A stretch of DNA of 64,000 nt from Xylaria sp. FL1777. Lineage: Eukaryota > Ascomycota > Sordariomycetes > Xylariales > Xylariaceae. Positions 24,815-37,865 of the stretch are shown here, one piece after another. The translations under genes were made by a program, and so were the position numbers. The stretch is taken from contig MU400555.1 in the NCBI GenBank assembly GCA_022578965.1, positions 186,001-250,000 of the forward strand, written 5' to 3'. Under the pieces are notes generated by a model. That model made no database searches, was not told the DNA's origin, and saw nothing but the letters and a program-made list of their open reading frames with translations. Position 1 is the first letter of the stretch; each line of letters opens with the position of its first letter.

Positions 24815-25977
24815 CGTCTCGTCTCGTCTCGTCGGAGGGGTAGAATGGATATGTCGAGGCAGATAGATGACAACACGCAGAAGCAATGGTTGGTTTAAGT
24901 GCTGTGCAGTAGAGTCCTTGGTGATAGATAAGTACCCTTGGTGATTAAGCTGCCTGTCGTGCCTGCGTCAAAGTTTACTGTATTGGCACGGAATTGGCTT
25001 AAAGGAGCAAGTAGTCAAAGAGAGGATGATGCGGGTGAGTCTTAATAAGAGATCGGTGGCCTAGTCCAGTACAGTGCCTAGGTGTAAGTGGTAGAGGTAT
25101 CTACACTAATCTAGAGCTTGCTCAGGTGACCGACCACCCAGCGTCTCCGAGCAGAGGCTCTAAGCAGCCTGTCTAGGGGGCGCGGAAGTCCTAACTCTGT
25201 TCTAACTCTGTCCCAACCTCCAGTAGGTACCTGTGGGTCGGTAGGTGTTTAACAGGCTGCCGGGTTCTCGGCCGTGGTCGGCATCCCCCCACGCTAGATC
25301 CACTTTTCCACCTTCCCAATTGCACTGCGTAATAGGTACTGTGGTGTAGGTAGCCACCAGCATGCAGCTAACCACTCTCCAACGTAGGACATAAGTAGGT
25401 AGGTACTCAGTGAGTAATGATTCAGTCTCCTCAGTTTTCTTACTGTAGGGCGGTTATATGATCGTTTCTGTACATGGTCCACAATTTGTCTCATTTAACT
25501 CTCTAACCCATATACAACGAGTTACTTATATTCAAAGCTAAAAGCAAGTAAGAAAACAACCGTAACAAGCCCTTAAGCCCTCTTAACCTAGATGAAACAC
25601 CTTTGATATATTTATTATATTAAATATGACTCCTTATATGTATATCCGGCCGGTAATTCGGGACACGGCCGTAATGTTATAGGAACCTTTAGCCTAGTCA
25701 GAGGTATTATGTTTAAAAGCGAGGTAAATCCGAGTTCTTGAAACAAATGAATATAATTCCAAAAATCTTGAGATGGGTCATCCAGAACAATGATATGTTC
25801 TAATACTTAAATATCATATGTAATAATGCCGTAGTTTCTATGCCAATAATCAAGTTACTCCAAGCCTTGCCCTAACGCTGTCTTTGTATATCCATATATC
25901 CATATTAATGGTAGGACCAATTCCCAAATGCCATTCTTATTGCAACGTGTACTGGTATTTCACATCATTGTACATAT
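24815..25977. other. intergenic region
   Basis: Promoter of the NMNAT gene and 3' end of the NPC1 gene. From about 25500 to 25960 the DNA is clearly AT-rich. It could be decayed repeat DNA but shows no terminal repeats or coding trace that I can support. Confidence 0.4.
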
Positions 25978-28900
25978 TTAGTCCTCGTAATCATCTTCAG
26001 AATCACTCACGTTGTCCGGCACCAGCCCCCTACGCCGGCGAGCTGCCAGATCGTCTACCAGCCCACCCTCGCTCTCGGGGTCAGCATATCCCTCGCCACC
26101 AATCAGAGATAATGCCACTGGGAGGAAGATGAGCGCGTGCGTGGCGGCGAAGATGACTAGCGCCAGCCAAACCCGGAAGTAGTATATCTCGAAGATTTTA
26201 GAGCGAGTGAAAGCCAACACGCAGACACCGAGAAGCTTGGTGACGGTGATGCCGCTGAAGACAGAACCGCCGACGTTAACGAGAGCCGTCCAAGCACGAG
26301 CATCACGCCCTCGGAATCGGTTCTTGGCTCGTTCCATAACCGAGCCAGAAGGGAACATGAAGGCGCGGGCAATGTGTGCACAGAACTCCACAGCAATGCC
26401 AACACAGATGATCAAGTTGACTAGAGATACGGCGTTAAGAGATACGTCAAAAACAGCCATCGCGCCAATGATGTCGACAACCGTCATTGCGACCGTGACG
26501 GTCACAACGAGCGCGGTGACGACAGATCCCAAAAGTACACTGGAAACCAGGAAGATGATGCCAACAGCCGAACCGAGCAACGTCCCAGTAAGCTTAACAA
26601 TGCTCCCATACTGGTCGAAAAAGATGTAGAAGACACTGTAAGGGAAAACCTCGGCACCTGTACTCGAGCTGACTTCTTTAGCAATGCGGCGTGCAGCGGC
26701 ATAGGCCTTGATGAAGTCATCCTGGCTACGCAGAGGCGTGTGTGCGGTCCGGAAGTGACTAGCAGGTACGTCGACGTTCGTTGAATCAACGACCACTGCT
26801 TGACCGTAAGCAGCCCGGCCACCCAAGGGGCAATCCTCCGTAGTCGGTGCCGCTAGGAATTTCTCTAGATAGTGTATAAACTCATCGCCTTCCGGCATGC
26901 CGTCGAGGGTAATGTTCCAAGGCGGATTCCGCTCGGCGAAACAGACCTTGCGATTTTCCTTGCAGCAATCCTCATTTTCAGGCTTTAGCCACAAGAAGAA
27001 ATCATCGATCCAGCTCGCAGTCGGGGAAGAAATGTAAGATACGTCTGGGCGCTTACGTTCCTGCTCAAGAACTGTTGCAAGAGACAGCTGTTCGCAAGTG
27101 CTAAAGCGTGAGCAGATGTCTTGTTGGTGTGAACGCTCGGTGGCGTTCAAACCCTTCGTTACGAAGTAAACAGGAGGACCGGCATCAAGATACTTGTACA
27201 CATCATTAAAGTAGTCGATAAGGTATGAGTCGTCGGGAAGGGCCACACGCTGATCTAAACCAAGCTTGACATAAGGAATCAACGCCACACCAGCGGCGAG
27301 TAGACCAAAAAAGATTGTAACAATAACAACTTTGACTTTGTTTCCAAGGAGGGTAGGGGCATAATGTTTGCGAATGAACTGCTGTAGTAGACTCTCCTCT
27401 GGCATGTCATACGGACGAGGACCACCATTTCCGTTGCTGCTTAGGTGTACACGGGCATTCCGGATTTGGATGCAAGGGAAGCAATCGGCTCTGTGATCCT
27501 CGATTCGTATCTGGTTAAGAGACAGAATAGAAATGAAAAGGGTCATCTGCAGTAAAGCATTGATAAAGACGGCACCAGCAGCGTACACGGCGAAATTTCG
27601 AACCGCCGGCATTCCAACGAAAGCCCCGAGTGCGAAAGAGACCGTCTCAGTGACAGCAGAAAAAAGAATTGATGGCCCCATTCTACCAAGGGCTTTCGCG
27701 ATTCTTTCTTCGACCATGGCATCTGGGTAACTTTGATTCACACGCTCAAATTCGTGAACAATCAAAAATATGTTATCCACACCAACAGCCAAGACGATGA
27801 ATGGAATGACCTCCGCAATGATCAAGGTAACCTTTATGCCAGCCCACGAGAACAGCCCGATAGATGATGTAATTGACATTAGAACAATTAGGATACCAAC
27901 GAGCCCGAGGGTGAACTTGCTCTGGACAAATGCGATAGAAGGGTTTCGCATCAGCTCGCGAATGGTCATGCCGCTCGACCCTAGCGCAATCGAGGCATAC
28001 AAGAACATGACTAGATAGCTAATCACGACAATGGTAGCATCTGTATTGGTGGACTTGTTCAACTCCTGTTCCAAACTGATTTCTGTCGAAAAGGAGAGCC
28101 TCAGACCACGAGCGGTCGCCTCGCCTTGGGCAAGCAAGAGTCGGTCCCTTAGTGCCCTTTCCCAGTCCTGTGCGTGTGCAAGTTCCGAGCTTCCTTCTGG
28201 GAAGTTATTCACAACCCAGGTAACGGTGATTGCAGGGACATCTGCAATATCATCGAGGCCTTCAAAGCCACCGAGAATCATATTTGGTTCGATTGGTTGA
28301 TCAAAATCAGGTCGACACAGTACCGGGGAGTCAGCGCACTCCCTGAACCAGGGTTTCCAGTTTTCAGTACCGTCGAACCACACCGTAGGGGATTGGACAA
28401 CGCATGCAGATCCAGTAGGCTTAAAGCATACATCCTGGAAGGAAGTTCCGAAATCTTGGCCTTTAAGTTGTCTAACTTCCTTCTCGACACCCGCCCACCA
28501 AGTAAGTGTATCATAGCTCAAGACTGGGCCAGTTCCCGAAGCTGATGTATCATTAACAAGAAATACCTTTTCCGCGCGGTAGAATGCACCAAAGTTGTTG
28601 TCGAAGAAAGCTTTCTCCTGGGCGGCTGCGGAATCTGGGCTCACCCACAACCGCACTGGCTCTCTTTCGACCTCAAATTTGATCCAACCGATACTCAGCG
28701 CAACAACCACTACTAGACTGGACAAAATGGTAGTGGCCGGAAACCTTGCGCAAAAATAACCCAACTTGCTGAATGCAGTATCACACCATGTGTTGAGCCG
28801 GTAATGCCTTTGGATACGGTGATAAGTAGTCCCAGTACGCAGCAAATCACCTTCGTCCTCATCGTCACTTGGCTCTGCTCCTTGCAGTAGGTGAAGACGT

Positions 28901-29862
28901 TCGCTACGGCGCCGCGCGTGCCTTCTCCAAGCGACATGTCCAGCCACGGCGACGATGAGCGTGAACAAGAGGGTCCCGTATGTGAAGATCGAGGCAAACG
29001 TCAAGCAGGGGAGTATGCCCACACGGCATGAACCAGCCTCTTTAACCGCAGGAAGCTCAGGACATACGGCTGGACAATCGACGCACGCACACCGGAAGTT
29101 AGGGTTTTCGTCATTGCATTTCTTTGGCGTCATCTCCCGCGGGGCCATGCTAGGTTCGGAGTATTCGGGGGGGAAGTTCATCTGAAAAGGTGAACCAAGA
29201 CCCTGCTCCTTGCCAAGGAATTTTAGAAGTTCCGTGTAATTTGTAGCACCACCGCCGATGAAGTTCATGGCCTTGGAATTGGTTGGACCGAATTTGACCT
29301 CCTTGCAGCTGTCGTAGAAGCCTTCGCCGTATTCTTTGGTGATGAGCTGATCGATCTCAGCAACGGCAATGCCACCACTGAGCTTTTGGGTCCGAGTAAC
29401 GTTGACGAAAAGCGACTGATCAGGCGAGCAGGTAAAGGTGCAGAAAAGGTTATAGAAATTGTCTTTACAGGCCGGACAGCTTCCGATGATTTGGTTGGGA
29501 GTGGAGAGCTCGTTCTTTAGTGCGTTGAGCTATCGGTCAAGGTTAGCATGACATCTAGAGCAGCTTACCTATATAACGAGGGGAGCAGGTTGGCGTACCT
29601 GTTCAGAGTTACAGCACACCTTGCTGTCTTTCCATTTAGGACCACATAGCTCCTCGATCTCCTTAGCAAAGTCGTCATCGGGTGTTTCGGCAAGACCGTT
29701 ATCGACACAAGGCAGGGCTTTACCAAAGAAGCCTTTCTTTCCACAGTGACCACGAAGCGCACAGCGACCTGCCTCGTGCTTGGGCGTGAAGAGTTCATCG
29801 GCGACAGAGCGGGTGGCCAGCAGTGCAGCAGCAAGGCCGATGAGGGAGGATATTCGCGCCAT
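25978..29862 (-). CDS. NCR1: Niemann-Pick type C1-like sterol transporter
   Basis: Vacuolar/lysosomal membrane sterol transporter of the NPC1 family (yeast Ncr1). Two exons, 29862-29599 and 29529-25978, give 1271 aa, the normal length. An N-terminal signal peptide (ISSLIGLAAALLATRSVADE) precedes the Cys-rich NPC1_N sterol-binding domain (CALRGHCGKK, CCNSEQ/LNAL, CPACKDNFYNLFCTFTCSP). A first helix follows at about residues 265-285, then the middle luminal domain, the sterol-sensing domain of five helices from about residue 590 to 760 (VISYLVMFLYASIAL ... VGVDNIFLIVHEFERV), the second luminal Cys-rich domain, and the RND-type C-terminal helices (IICVGIAVEFCAHIARAF). The protein ends in an acidic tail (SDSEDDYED). 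The single 69-nt intron lies just after the first conserved Cys cluster. Confidence 0.95.
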
Positions 29863-30421
29863 GGTTGCACGCTATTGCTGCTGCGAGGAAGACAGCAACA
29901 GCATGGGCGTGCAGTCGATGAGCGAGACGTCTATCTGTTTGCGCGAGTGCAGGTTGGAAGCGGGGAGCTGTGGTGCGACAGAGACTGATTATTGGGAATG
30001 ATGGTGATGCTTACGGTGATGGGGAGGATGATGTGTGAGGATGGTGATGGATGATTTGAACGAGGTACTTTGGCAGAGCCCATGCCAAATCGGGCTCATA
30101 GCCGCCAATGTCCTGCGTCATCAGATGCAGGTGGAACCCTCCAAAGTGCCCTCCACACGCCGGACCTGCCAAGGCCCGCCTCGGCCGCCAGTGCAGGCTT
30201 AGCGGGGCTTAGCGTGCGACAGTCCAACAAAGTGCCTATGCGTACTTATGCGTAAGTACCTACTATAATCAAGGTATTTATAACATCAACGGTATAAACA
30301 GCGGTTTACATGTAATGTAGTAAGTAGTAATTAACAAAACCCTCCCTCACTCCCACAAACTCCCGTAACCAGGAGAATTAATCCCCGAAACGCCTCACAT
30401 ACTACCCGAAACAGATTCAAA
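29863..30421. other. intergenic region (NCR1 promoter)
   Basis: Upstream region of the NPC1 gene and 3' side of the flavoprotein gene. It contains the near-palindromic TATGCGTACTTATGCGTAAG at about 30237-30256, related to the palindrome near 10900. No coding signal is seen. Confidence 0.4.
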
Positions 30422-32494
30422 TCAATATTCGAAGCTTTCATACACTACTTCTTCACCTTCAGTCCACTGCAAAAGAGCCTTCAACATGGCCGGGCCCGTA
30501 CAGCAAAAGAACTTTCTCCTTCCTTCCTTTCCAGTCCCCAGGACATCATCCTTAGCCATCCTCTTCTCCACCACCCTGGCTCCAAGGGCCTTCACCGTGT
30601 TCAACATATCCCTTCCATCCCGAGCATCACCCAACGAACCCGTAACGAAGAGCTTCGTAACAGGCCCGAGACCATCGATCCTAGTGAACGTATCGACAGC
30701 AAGAGGCAAGTCCACAGCCCGTAAACTCCAGAGGACTTGAAGCCTATCCTTCCCCTCGTCGTCTGTTCCCAGCACGCCGAGAGCTTGTGCCAGAAGCGGC
30801 GTGATGCCCACGCCACCAGCGATGAACACGCTCTCTCTGTTGTGCGTCTTCCTCTCCACATCAGCTACGGGCATACGAAAGTCCTTCACCCCGCCAAATC
30901 CGAGAACAGGTATCTCAAGCGCGACGCGCAGGTTCCAGTTAGCGAGAAGCGCAGTCGCGGATCCATGTCTCCTGGCAACGATCTCGAGTTCTGGCTCCGC
31001 GCCATCACGTAGCACACGTAATTCGGAAGTGGCAGATACTCCTCCATTGTCACCCACCTTGCTCTCCACTTGCGCAACGTCCTTGGGATCTATAGGTGCG
31101 CTGACCGTGAACGTGCGTACGAAGTCATCATTCAGACTCTGCGGGTCGTCATCCCGCATATGCGAGTATCCGTAATCGAGCTCAGGAGAGAAATCGAACG
31201 TAACATGCTGACCAGGAAACCAAGGGCGTAGACCATTTCCATTCTCCTTTTCCTCCCCTTTCCCGCTCTTTGTCGGCGTTAGCCTAAACACGTAGCGCGA
31301 GATAGTAGGCGTGATAACCTGTCTCGTTAGCAGTGTAGCCACAGCGATAGCATTCGTGGCTCCGTCTTCTTGGCTTTCCTTCTTCTCCGCAGCAAGTAGC
31401 CTCACAGGCGGATTGTAAGGGGAGTAGTCGATCACAGTCCCGCGGAACGGGAGCCCGGCGCGAACAAATCTCGCCTCTGTAACATCAATACGGACGGCGA
31501 GTTTCGCATGCGGCATGTACGCCGCAGCGCGCTCGGCCAAAAGGGTCGTTGTCCGTCCCGTCAGGTAGAGCACATCACCCGTATTAAAATCAGGTATAAC
31601 AAGCCCAGCGACCGGGTCTTCGTTGAGGTTTCCTAGCGTCTGATACAGACGATTGCCCGAATATTCTGGGTAAATAAGCACAACGCCCCCATCATCAGCT
31701 CCGTCCCCGTTGATCTTGGACCCCTGATTCCGGAATACACGCAAGAACCCTGGAGCTCCTCCACGAGAATTGACATCCATGCTACCGTCTCCATGCTTAC
31801 TAGCGATGAAGAATAAGTCCGCCTTTGCAATCAACTCGACCGCCTCCCGCGGGAGCGGAATTCCATCGTCAGCAGAAGAATCAGCCCCCAGCACTAATTC
31901 AGGCGTCGGGACGTGAGGCACAATGTGTTTCTTATTTAAATACTTCGGGCAATTTCCCAGCGCCTCCTCCACCGCAAACGCCATCTGCAAATTTGCCACC
32001 CCAGGCGCTGTCCCAACCGCAGAGCCCGCGATGAAACGGCCAGCGAGCTTGACACGATCGCGAGTCTCCAGGTCGATAGCGAGAGCCGCCATGACCTTTC
32101 TCTCTGTGGGTTTGACGACATCCTCGTCAACAATGTGTCTCCCTCTAAATCCTAATCTGCTCTCCCCAGCGTCTGACTTCTCCTCATCGCTATGGACGGC
32201 GAACAGCGCCTGCATCACGGGGTCAAACCGCGCATCAGCAGTGCCGTTCACACCTAGCACGTTCTCCGCGATAGGACGGCAAAAGCCCGCCTCGCCTCCC
32301 CAGATAGTAGCCCAGGGACGTCCATGTTCATCGAGAGTCCCGAAGGCCACGAGTGGGGAGACACTGACACGGTAGCCATGCGCCTGCCTCAGGCCATGAA
32401 TTGTAGGGTTATCACGATCAGTTACCCCCAACATGCGATGAACAGCTTGCTCGCCGGGATGCCACTGCGAGTGCAGGACGGTGAGCGTCGCCAT
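30422..32494 (-). CDS. fused PNPOx-like / ferredoxin-reductase-like flavoprotein oxidoreductase
   Basis: Single-exon, 690-aa protein with two flavin-type modules. Residues about 40-365 resemble the pyridoxamine-5'-phosphate-oxidase-like split barrel: SVSPLVAFGTLDEHGRPWAT near the start and NRLYQTLGNLNEDPVAGLV at 281-299. Residues about 385-690 are a ferredoxin-NADP reductase-type FAD/NAD(P) domain: PWFPGQHVTF, the flavin motif RTFTVSAP (460-467), GGVGITP (560-566) and CTGPAMLKAL near 665. No 2Fe-2S cysteine cluster is visible at the C-terminus. Similar fusions exist in bacteria and filamentous fungi, annotated only as oxidoreductases; the substrate is unknown. The start at 32494 is the first ATG in frame and precedes HSQWHPGEQAVHRMLG, typical for the family. 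Confidence 0.85.
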   Translation of the reverse strand: MATLTVLHSQWHPGEQAVHRMLGVTDRDNPTIHGLRQAHGYRVSVSPLVAFGTLDEHGRPWATIWGGEAGFCRPIAENVLGVNGTADARFDPVMQALFAVHSDEEKSDAGESRLGFRGRHIVDEDVVKPTERKVMAALAIDLETRDRVKLAGRFIAGSAVGTAPGVANLQMAFAVEEALGNCPKYLNKKHIVPHVPTPELVLGADSSADDGIPLPREAVELIAKADLFFIASKHGDGSMDVNSRGGAPGFLRVFRNQGSKINGDGADDGGVVLIYPEYSGNRLYQTLGNLNEDPVAGLVIPDFNTGDVLYLTGRTTTLLAERAAAYMPHAKLAVRIDVTEARFVRAGLPFRGTVIDYSPYNPPVRLLAAEKKESQEDGATNAIAVATLLTRQVITPTISRYVFRLTPTKSGKGEEKENGNGLRPWFPGQHVTFDFSPELDYGYSHMRDDDPQSLNDDFVRTFTVSAPIDPKDVAQVESKVGDNGGVSATSELRVLRDGAEPELEIVARRHGSATALLANWNLRVALEIPVLGFGGVKDFRMPVADVERKTHNRESVFIAGGVGITPLLAQALGVLGTDDEGKDRLQVLWSLRAVDLPLAVDTFTRIDGLGPVTKLFVTGSLGDARDGRDMLNTVKALGARVVEKRMAKDDVLGTGKEGRRKFFCCTGPAMLKALLQWTEGEEVVYESFEY

Positions 32495-33584
32495 GATTGC
32501 TACTGACGAATGGGCAAATGTCGCCTTGTCGATAAGAAGAGTATATCAAAAGTAATATAAAAAAAGCATATAAGAAAGAGCTCACGCCGTGAAAGATGAC
32601 GGTCTTGATATAAATATGGCGTAGATATTTCAACAGTCAACCAGATATTTATGAACAGCAGAGACACAAACAAGTATTAAATAAATAATACATCATTCTG
32701 GTCAATGAACGAAGCGAATCCTCTTACCGAAACTCCGTAACTAGACAAAGTGTACTGCTGCCGAAACATTGCATTCCCTCAAAAGGGCATCTTGTATTAC
32801 ATACCTACCACTAACTAGTGTTGTGGCGACTCCTCAGCTGACATAGAGGTACCTACCCAGGTTAGGTAGGTTAGGTATGTATTTTGTGATCGAGTCAGGG
32901 ACTAGGTAGGTAGGTAGGTAAGTATGATGTGCGCTACTGCGTATGTCCGCAAAGCTTATAAATCTGGGAACAAGGGCGCGCCTAAGACCTAAGTAAGATA
33001 GCTTCCTGTAACCCGCGCCATCAAATCCCGAGGAGAATAATCCCGCCTGTACGGGGTTTAGCGAGACGCGGAGTAAGGTAGGTGTACGGGATATACTATC
33101 TACCTAGTGCATACAGATGGACACTGAGTACTGCGTAAGTAGGTAGTTTTGGTGGTCTTGGCTTCCACTTCGCCGAGCCTAGTTACCTAAGAAAGATGAG
33201 TGATCTGGGTTAGGTGTTATTCAGGTAATCGCTGTTTGCTGTAAGCAACACTGAATAACCCCGCGGCCATCAGGTTAGTGCAATGTAAGTATCAGAGTAC
33301 GAAGTCTCCAGCTAGAATACGAAATACTTATTGCAGTATCACAAAACGTAATATACGTCTAGGTATTCTGGAATATTATCAAATGTGCCATTTAAATTTG
33401 TACACAGGTAAACATAGATCTTTACCTGTAGTGCTCCGAGACAAACCAAGTGGTTGGTTAATGACTGAGACCTCGTATAAGAAAGCTGGTAGAATGTCGT
33501 CAGAAAATCTTTATTGTACAGTATCCATCCTAGGCGTAGCAATTTCATTGCTTTCCAAGCTACATTAAGCACTCATCCAATATA
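32495..33584. other. intergenic region
   Basis: Promoter of the flavoprotein and 3' side of the KCH gene. Very rich in GGTAGGTA/TACCTACC words (32848-32930 and 33075-33180). No gene is supported. Confidence 0.45.
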
Positions 33585-35438
33585 TCAATATCTCGAATTG
33601 TCGTAATTATATCCATCACCATAGCTTCGCTGACCCGCGTTCATTCCTACGTTACCGCGAAAATCTCCCTGGCGCATTGGCTGGGGCGCCGTCATATTTC
33701 GTTGAGGTTGAAACCGTTGTTGTCGGGGGGGTGGTATGGCCGTGGCACTGCGAGCCGGCGGGTAACCTGGGCCAGAGGTCTGATAACCAGATGGTGCTGG
33801 GCTTGAGCGGGGGCCACGATTTGCGTACATGGAAGGTCCTGCGATAGACCGACCCTCATTATAAGGAGGACGATTGGGCATTTGCCGCTCATTTGCTGAG
33901 TATGACGACAATCCATTAAACCCATCTGGACCTGAAACCGGGGAGCGGACACGCTCAGGCATAGATTGTAAAGTGTCGGGAGAACGTAAACCATTCATCA
34001 ACGGTTCACGATTGAAAGTTCCATTTAACCCTTGTGTTCCAACTCGTAGCGGTCCTTGGTAATTGTTAAGCTCAACATTTGGGATCGTTGGGGTAGGCGA
34101 CGCCGATCGATCGAAGCCCATCTCAGCTGCCCCAGCTACTAGGGGAGCGCGAGAGGAATAGTTATTGGCTGATGCACTCGTGCCGTTAGTGGCCTGTCGT
34201 ACAGGCAGCGGTCTTTTTTGATCCAGCAGGCCAAGTTCGATGCTCCCTGGAGTACCTGGCCGCGAAGAATACACAGGAAGAGTCGCCATAGTATCGTTTC
34301 GATTCAACATCGGCATCTCGGCTAATGCATCGCCCTTTTCAACATCCATGAACGAAGGTAAGGTCGCTTGTCGATCAAGGGTTGATTGCTCGCCTGTAGA
34401 GTTAGCGGCTTTGCCGTGCGCTTGTGCTCGTTTCAAATCCTCTTTCGCTAGAGCTTTGTTTATTTTCTTCGTTACAATCGCTTTCAATCTCTTGTTGACT
34501 TTGCGTTCACAGTAGCCATGTAGACCACCGTCCTGACGAGGAATGTAGTGCCAGAGGAAGAAGACGTAGAAGAGGATCCCGAGCAGAAGAAACAAGAAAG
34601 AAAAAACCCAAATGACCAGAGTAAACAGCATGCCTGACAATATCACGGCCTGTTGGGTGTTCTCTGCGGCTAGAGCCCGTATGTTAGAGAAGAAGCCGCC
34701 GATGGTGCTTTCGAATGACGAATCATCGGTTGGAGTAAGATTAAGTGTATAAACACCATAAAGAGTCAACGCATTCACTGATTGGCGAGGGCCAGAGCAT
34801 ACAAGCACTCGAATCCAAGCTGCATGAAATTAGCGACTCTACACATCATGGTAATATGAATCATAGACAAGGAGGACGTATACTCACACTGTAAACTGAA
34901 ATACGAGAATAGAGCAACGTATTCAGCTCCTTTCTTTGACTTAGTCAGTTCTGCGAAAACCAGAAAACGCCTCCAGCCTTGGCCTTTGCCGATGCGAGTA
35001 CTTTCTAAACGGACCGCTAGAGTGTCGAGATAACATTCGGCAACACTACCGCGTTTCATAACCCGCCAAGCACGAAAATGCTCGAAGATAAGATTGACGA
35101 AACTCGCAATGATGGTGCCGGCGAAAATCCATTTTGTCTCATCAAAAGTCAGTAGCTGGGTGGGTTCAATGGACGAAGACCACTGGTTGAAGGCTAGTAA
35201 GTTGATGGCAGTGAAAATATCGACACCATACACAGCCAATGAGAGTATGATAGAGAAGTAGAGGTAGCCATAAGCCGACCAAGTAAAAACCGAGGATGAT
35301 TTGAAGTCTCGAAGGCTCTATTGAGGAGAATTAGTAATGGGAATACATGTAGAGGAGGTATCGATGACTAACAATAGCATCCCATTTTTGTTCTGGCTGG
35401 ATTTCCGCGGCTTTGCGCGTGGTACCAAGGAACATCAT
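33585..35438 (-). CDS. KCH1: KCH1/PRM6-type fungal low-affinity potassium channel protein
   Basis: Fungal-specific potassium-influx protein of the Kch1/Prm6 family at the plasma membrane, linked in yeast to pheromone and calcium responses. Three exons, 35438-35373, 35317-34888 and 34819-33585, give 576 aa. Joins give QKWDAISLRDFKSSS and YFSLQSWIRVLVCSGPRQ. Conserved core: FTWSAYGYLYFSIILSLAVY, WIFAGTIIASFVNLIFEHFR, then a strongly hydrophobic helix (LVIWVFSFLFLLLGILFYVF) followed by LWHYIPRQDGGLHGYCERKV. The C-terminal ~320 residues are low-complexity, rich in Pro, Ser, Arg, Asn and Gln, and probably cytosolic. Two ATGs are adjacent at the start; the upstream one is used. Introns are 55 and 68 nt. 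Confidence 0.9.
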
Positions 35439-37865
35439 CTTGTTCAATCGTAAACAAAACCCAAATTGTAATCAAAGTTTCAGTGTATCGGATATCTTCA
35501 ACGAATCGTGAAATCGACGCAGTCGACGAGGGGTATCAAAAGTCACTTCGTTAAAATAAAAAGAGAGCGAATCCGCTGTCGCTGTTATCGTCGTGAATCA
35601 ATGCACCAATCCGCCAGCGATTTGAAAAGATGGTAGTCGTCGAGGCGGTCCCGCCGTCGCGCACAGTCGTCCCTCGCCTGCGAAGTATACGACTGTGCTT
35701 TCGAGCAGATGAAAATGACAAGCCGCGGTTGAAGAGAATCTGAAGGAAGTATAGGTAAAGGTAGTAAATGAGCGTAAGAAGTGTGTTGCCCAACGATGTT
35801 GTTAGTTAAACACGCCGCGTCCAGGTATCGTCTGTCGGGATATCAACGGGAAGGCATTCCCGAAGTATCAGAGACCCCCAATATTAGACCACGACCTCGA
35901 GGCGCTGAGGTAAAGGTGACAAGGTCGGATGGCTCCAGCCAGCACAAGCTGTGCTGAGAGTAAGGACAGGGGTAGTAAGAGAGGGAGATACACGTGTAGA
36001 AAGAGCGTAACAGGTCGGGTCAAGTTTGATCGTCTTGAGTGTGGAAAGGTCGGAGGCAAGGCAAGGCCGTGGTAGTCGCGGCCAAAATCTGGAGATAGCG
36101 AACGAGAATACCCAGAACACAGGAACAAAGGCCTCCAGGGTCATATGTCACATCAATGCGTCGTGGGGCCCGTGGATAACAATAGTGTAGGGAGAGAATT
36201 CGGCGCCCGAGTCTCCAGGGCCGTTTGTGCCGGTGTATCGACGGGTGAAGGATTGGACGACGTGCTAGAATAGCCAACCTACGCAGGACGGCGTATCAGG
36301 TTGACAGAGGCAGTCAATGGCGATGCAGCTCTGCTGGTCTACGACACCTGGTGGAAGAGAGCCCGACGAGGATCTCGGAAAGGGGAAGTGTGGATGTCCA
36401 GCAGGTGTGCAGAGGCCTCTTAAGGAGAGGGGGCCGGGCGTGTTTCGCTGTTCCGTTCCTGGGACGAGCTGCCCACTAGTGGACGCTACAAGCTTATCTC
36501 TACAGGGGTTGTGTTTGACCCGCCTGGGGACCCGCTTCTTGCGCCTAGGGACGGCCTACGTGATTCAATTGGCCGCAACTTAAAGAGCGTTGGTGGAGTA
36601 GGACAGTAGGCCGGCCTTGGATTGGCAGGCGACGCTTTCGTCCACACGTCTTCCCCAGTCAGAACTCAGTGTACCAGTAGGTGTCGCCAACCCCCACTCA
36701 CCCATGCAAGGTACCCGCTCGTTTAGTATACGTGTAACCAGCGCCAATCCCCTTCTCTTCCCGCTCTATCTTACCTACGGAACACCACATTGTTAGGTAG
36801 GATTCGTGGCTCTCTCGCTGTACAGGTTATGTCGCGGCCTATACTGCGTATGTACGCTGTGCAGGCTATTTTCATTGTCATGACATATCATCATGTACAT
36901 TGAGCGCGCGTCTAATTCTTAGAGCCATCCTCCCTCCAACCAAATAGCCGCCACCCCGCAAAAACACGCGTACTTGTTCGATGTAGAGTTTATTTTGGGT
37001 CTTGATACTATTAGTTTCAACCATCTCCCGTGCGCAGGCGACCGAAACAACAGAAGACCTGCTCTATTTTGAGTTACAGTACACGACGCTATGGTTCCAT
37101 TGTACAAGGAGAGATATATCCTATATTTGGGGCCAGAATCTAGTTTGGGTCGGGCAATGCGTACCTGTCAACATCGTTCTCTATGCCATGTATGTTATTT
37201 TTATGATTGTATTTCAAAAACTCATGTTATTGATATCTATTACCATTGCAAAATCACTATCCGGTGTTTCCGTGTTGTGTAGGTATGTGCTGATCCTTTA
37301 TCTCTCTTATGACGATGGCTCCAACGTTGTAACTGCTTGCACGTGTATCTTCTTATCATTAGATTGCAGCAGCTACTCAAGAGATGTAGTATATACGTAT
37401 GAATACTCTTTTGTGCCTCTGCAGTTGTATCGAGTGGATATTGTTATGTGTAATCGTACCTGTTCCAAATCAAGGAGCTATAGCTTGTCTAGACTAGCTA
37501 TGCGGCCTGTAATACACGTCTTGGGAGGCATGTGGTTCAAGTGTACTTACGGATGTATTCGAATCTCTAGCAATGATGCTATTGTCGAGAGTGTTCCGCT
37601 GAGTCGCTTCCTACCGACCGAGAGGCAGAATGTCTCATGACGAATAAAGAGAACCCAACTGGCCGTTTCTGGCAAAAGCCCCTTTGTAATGGGATCCATC
37701 TCTTAGCTGTTGTGGACAAAGGCATTCAGACATGGCTTCCAGAGTTCCCACGGAGAGTTCATCAAACCACAGGTTCGCATCCTCGGCTCTCCGATATTTC
37801 CTTTCTCCCCTATACCAATTGTCCCCTTTTCCATTCGTGTTCTTTAGATTCGGGAAATCACAATC
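35439..37865. other. intergenic region, 2.4 kb, divergent promoters
   Basis: Separates the divergent KCH gene and the pseudokinase gene. A plus-strand frame at 37002-37640 and several minus-strand frames near 35870-36280 are open, but show neither domains nor splice continuity, so no gene is called. A TTCCTTTCTCC-type pyrimidine patch lies just before the 37866 start. Confidence 0.4.

Noticed and set aside
25500..25977. AT-rich stretch as a RIP-mutated transposon
   Set aside because: No terminal repeats, target duplication or residual transposase frame could be seen; AT-rich 3' flank is enough to explain it.
37002..37640. Plus-strand 212-codon frame upstream of the pseudokinase
   Set aside because: Cys/Tyr/Ser-rich translation without domains, AT-rich codon use unlike neighbouring genes, and no splice connection.
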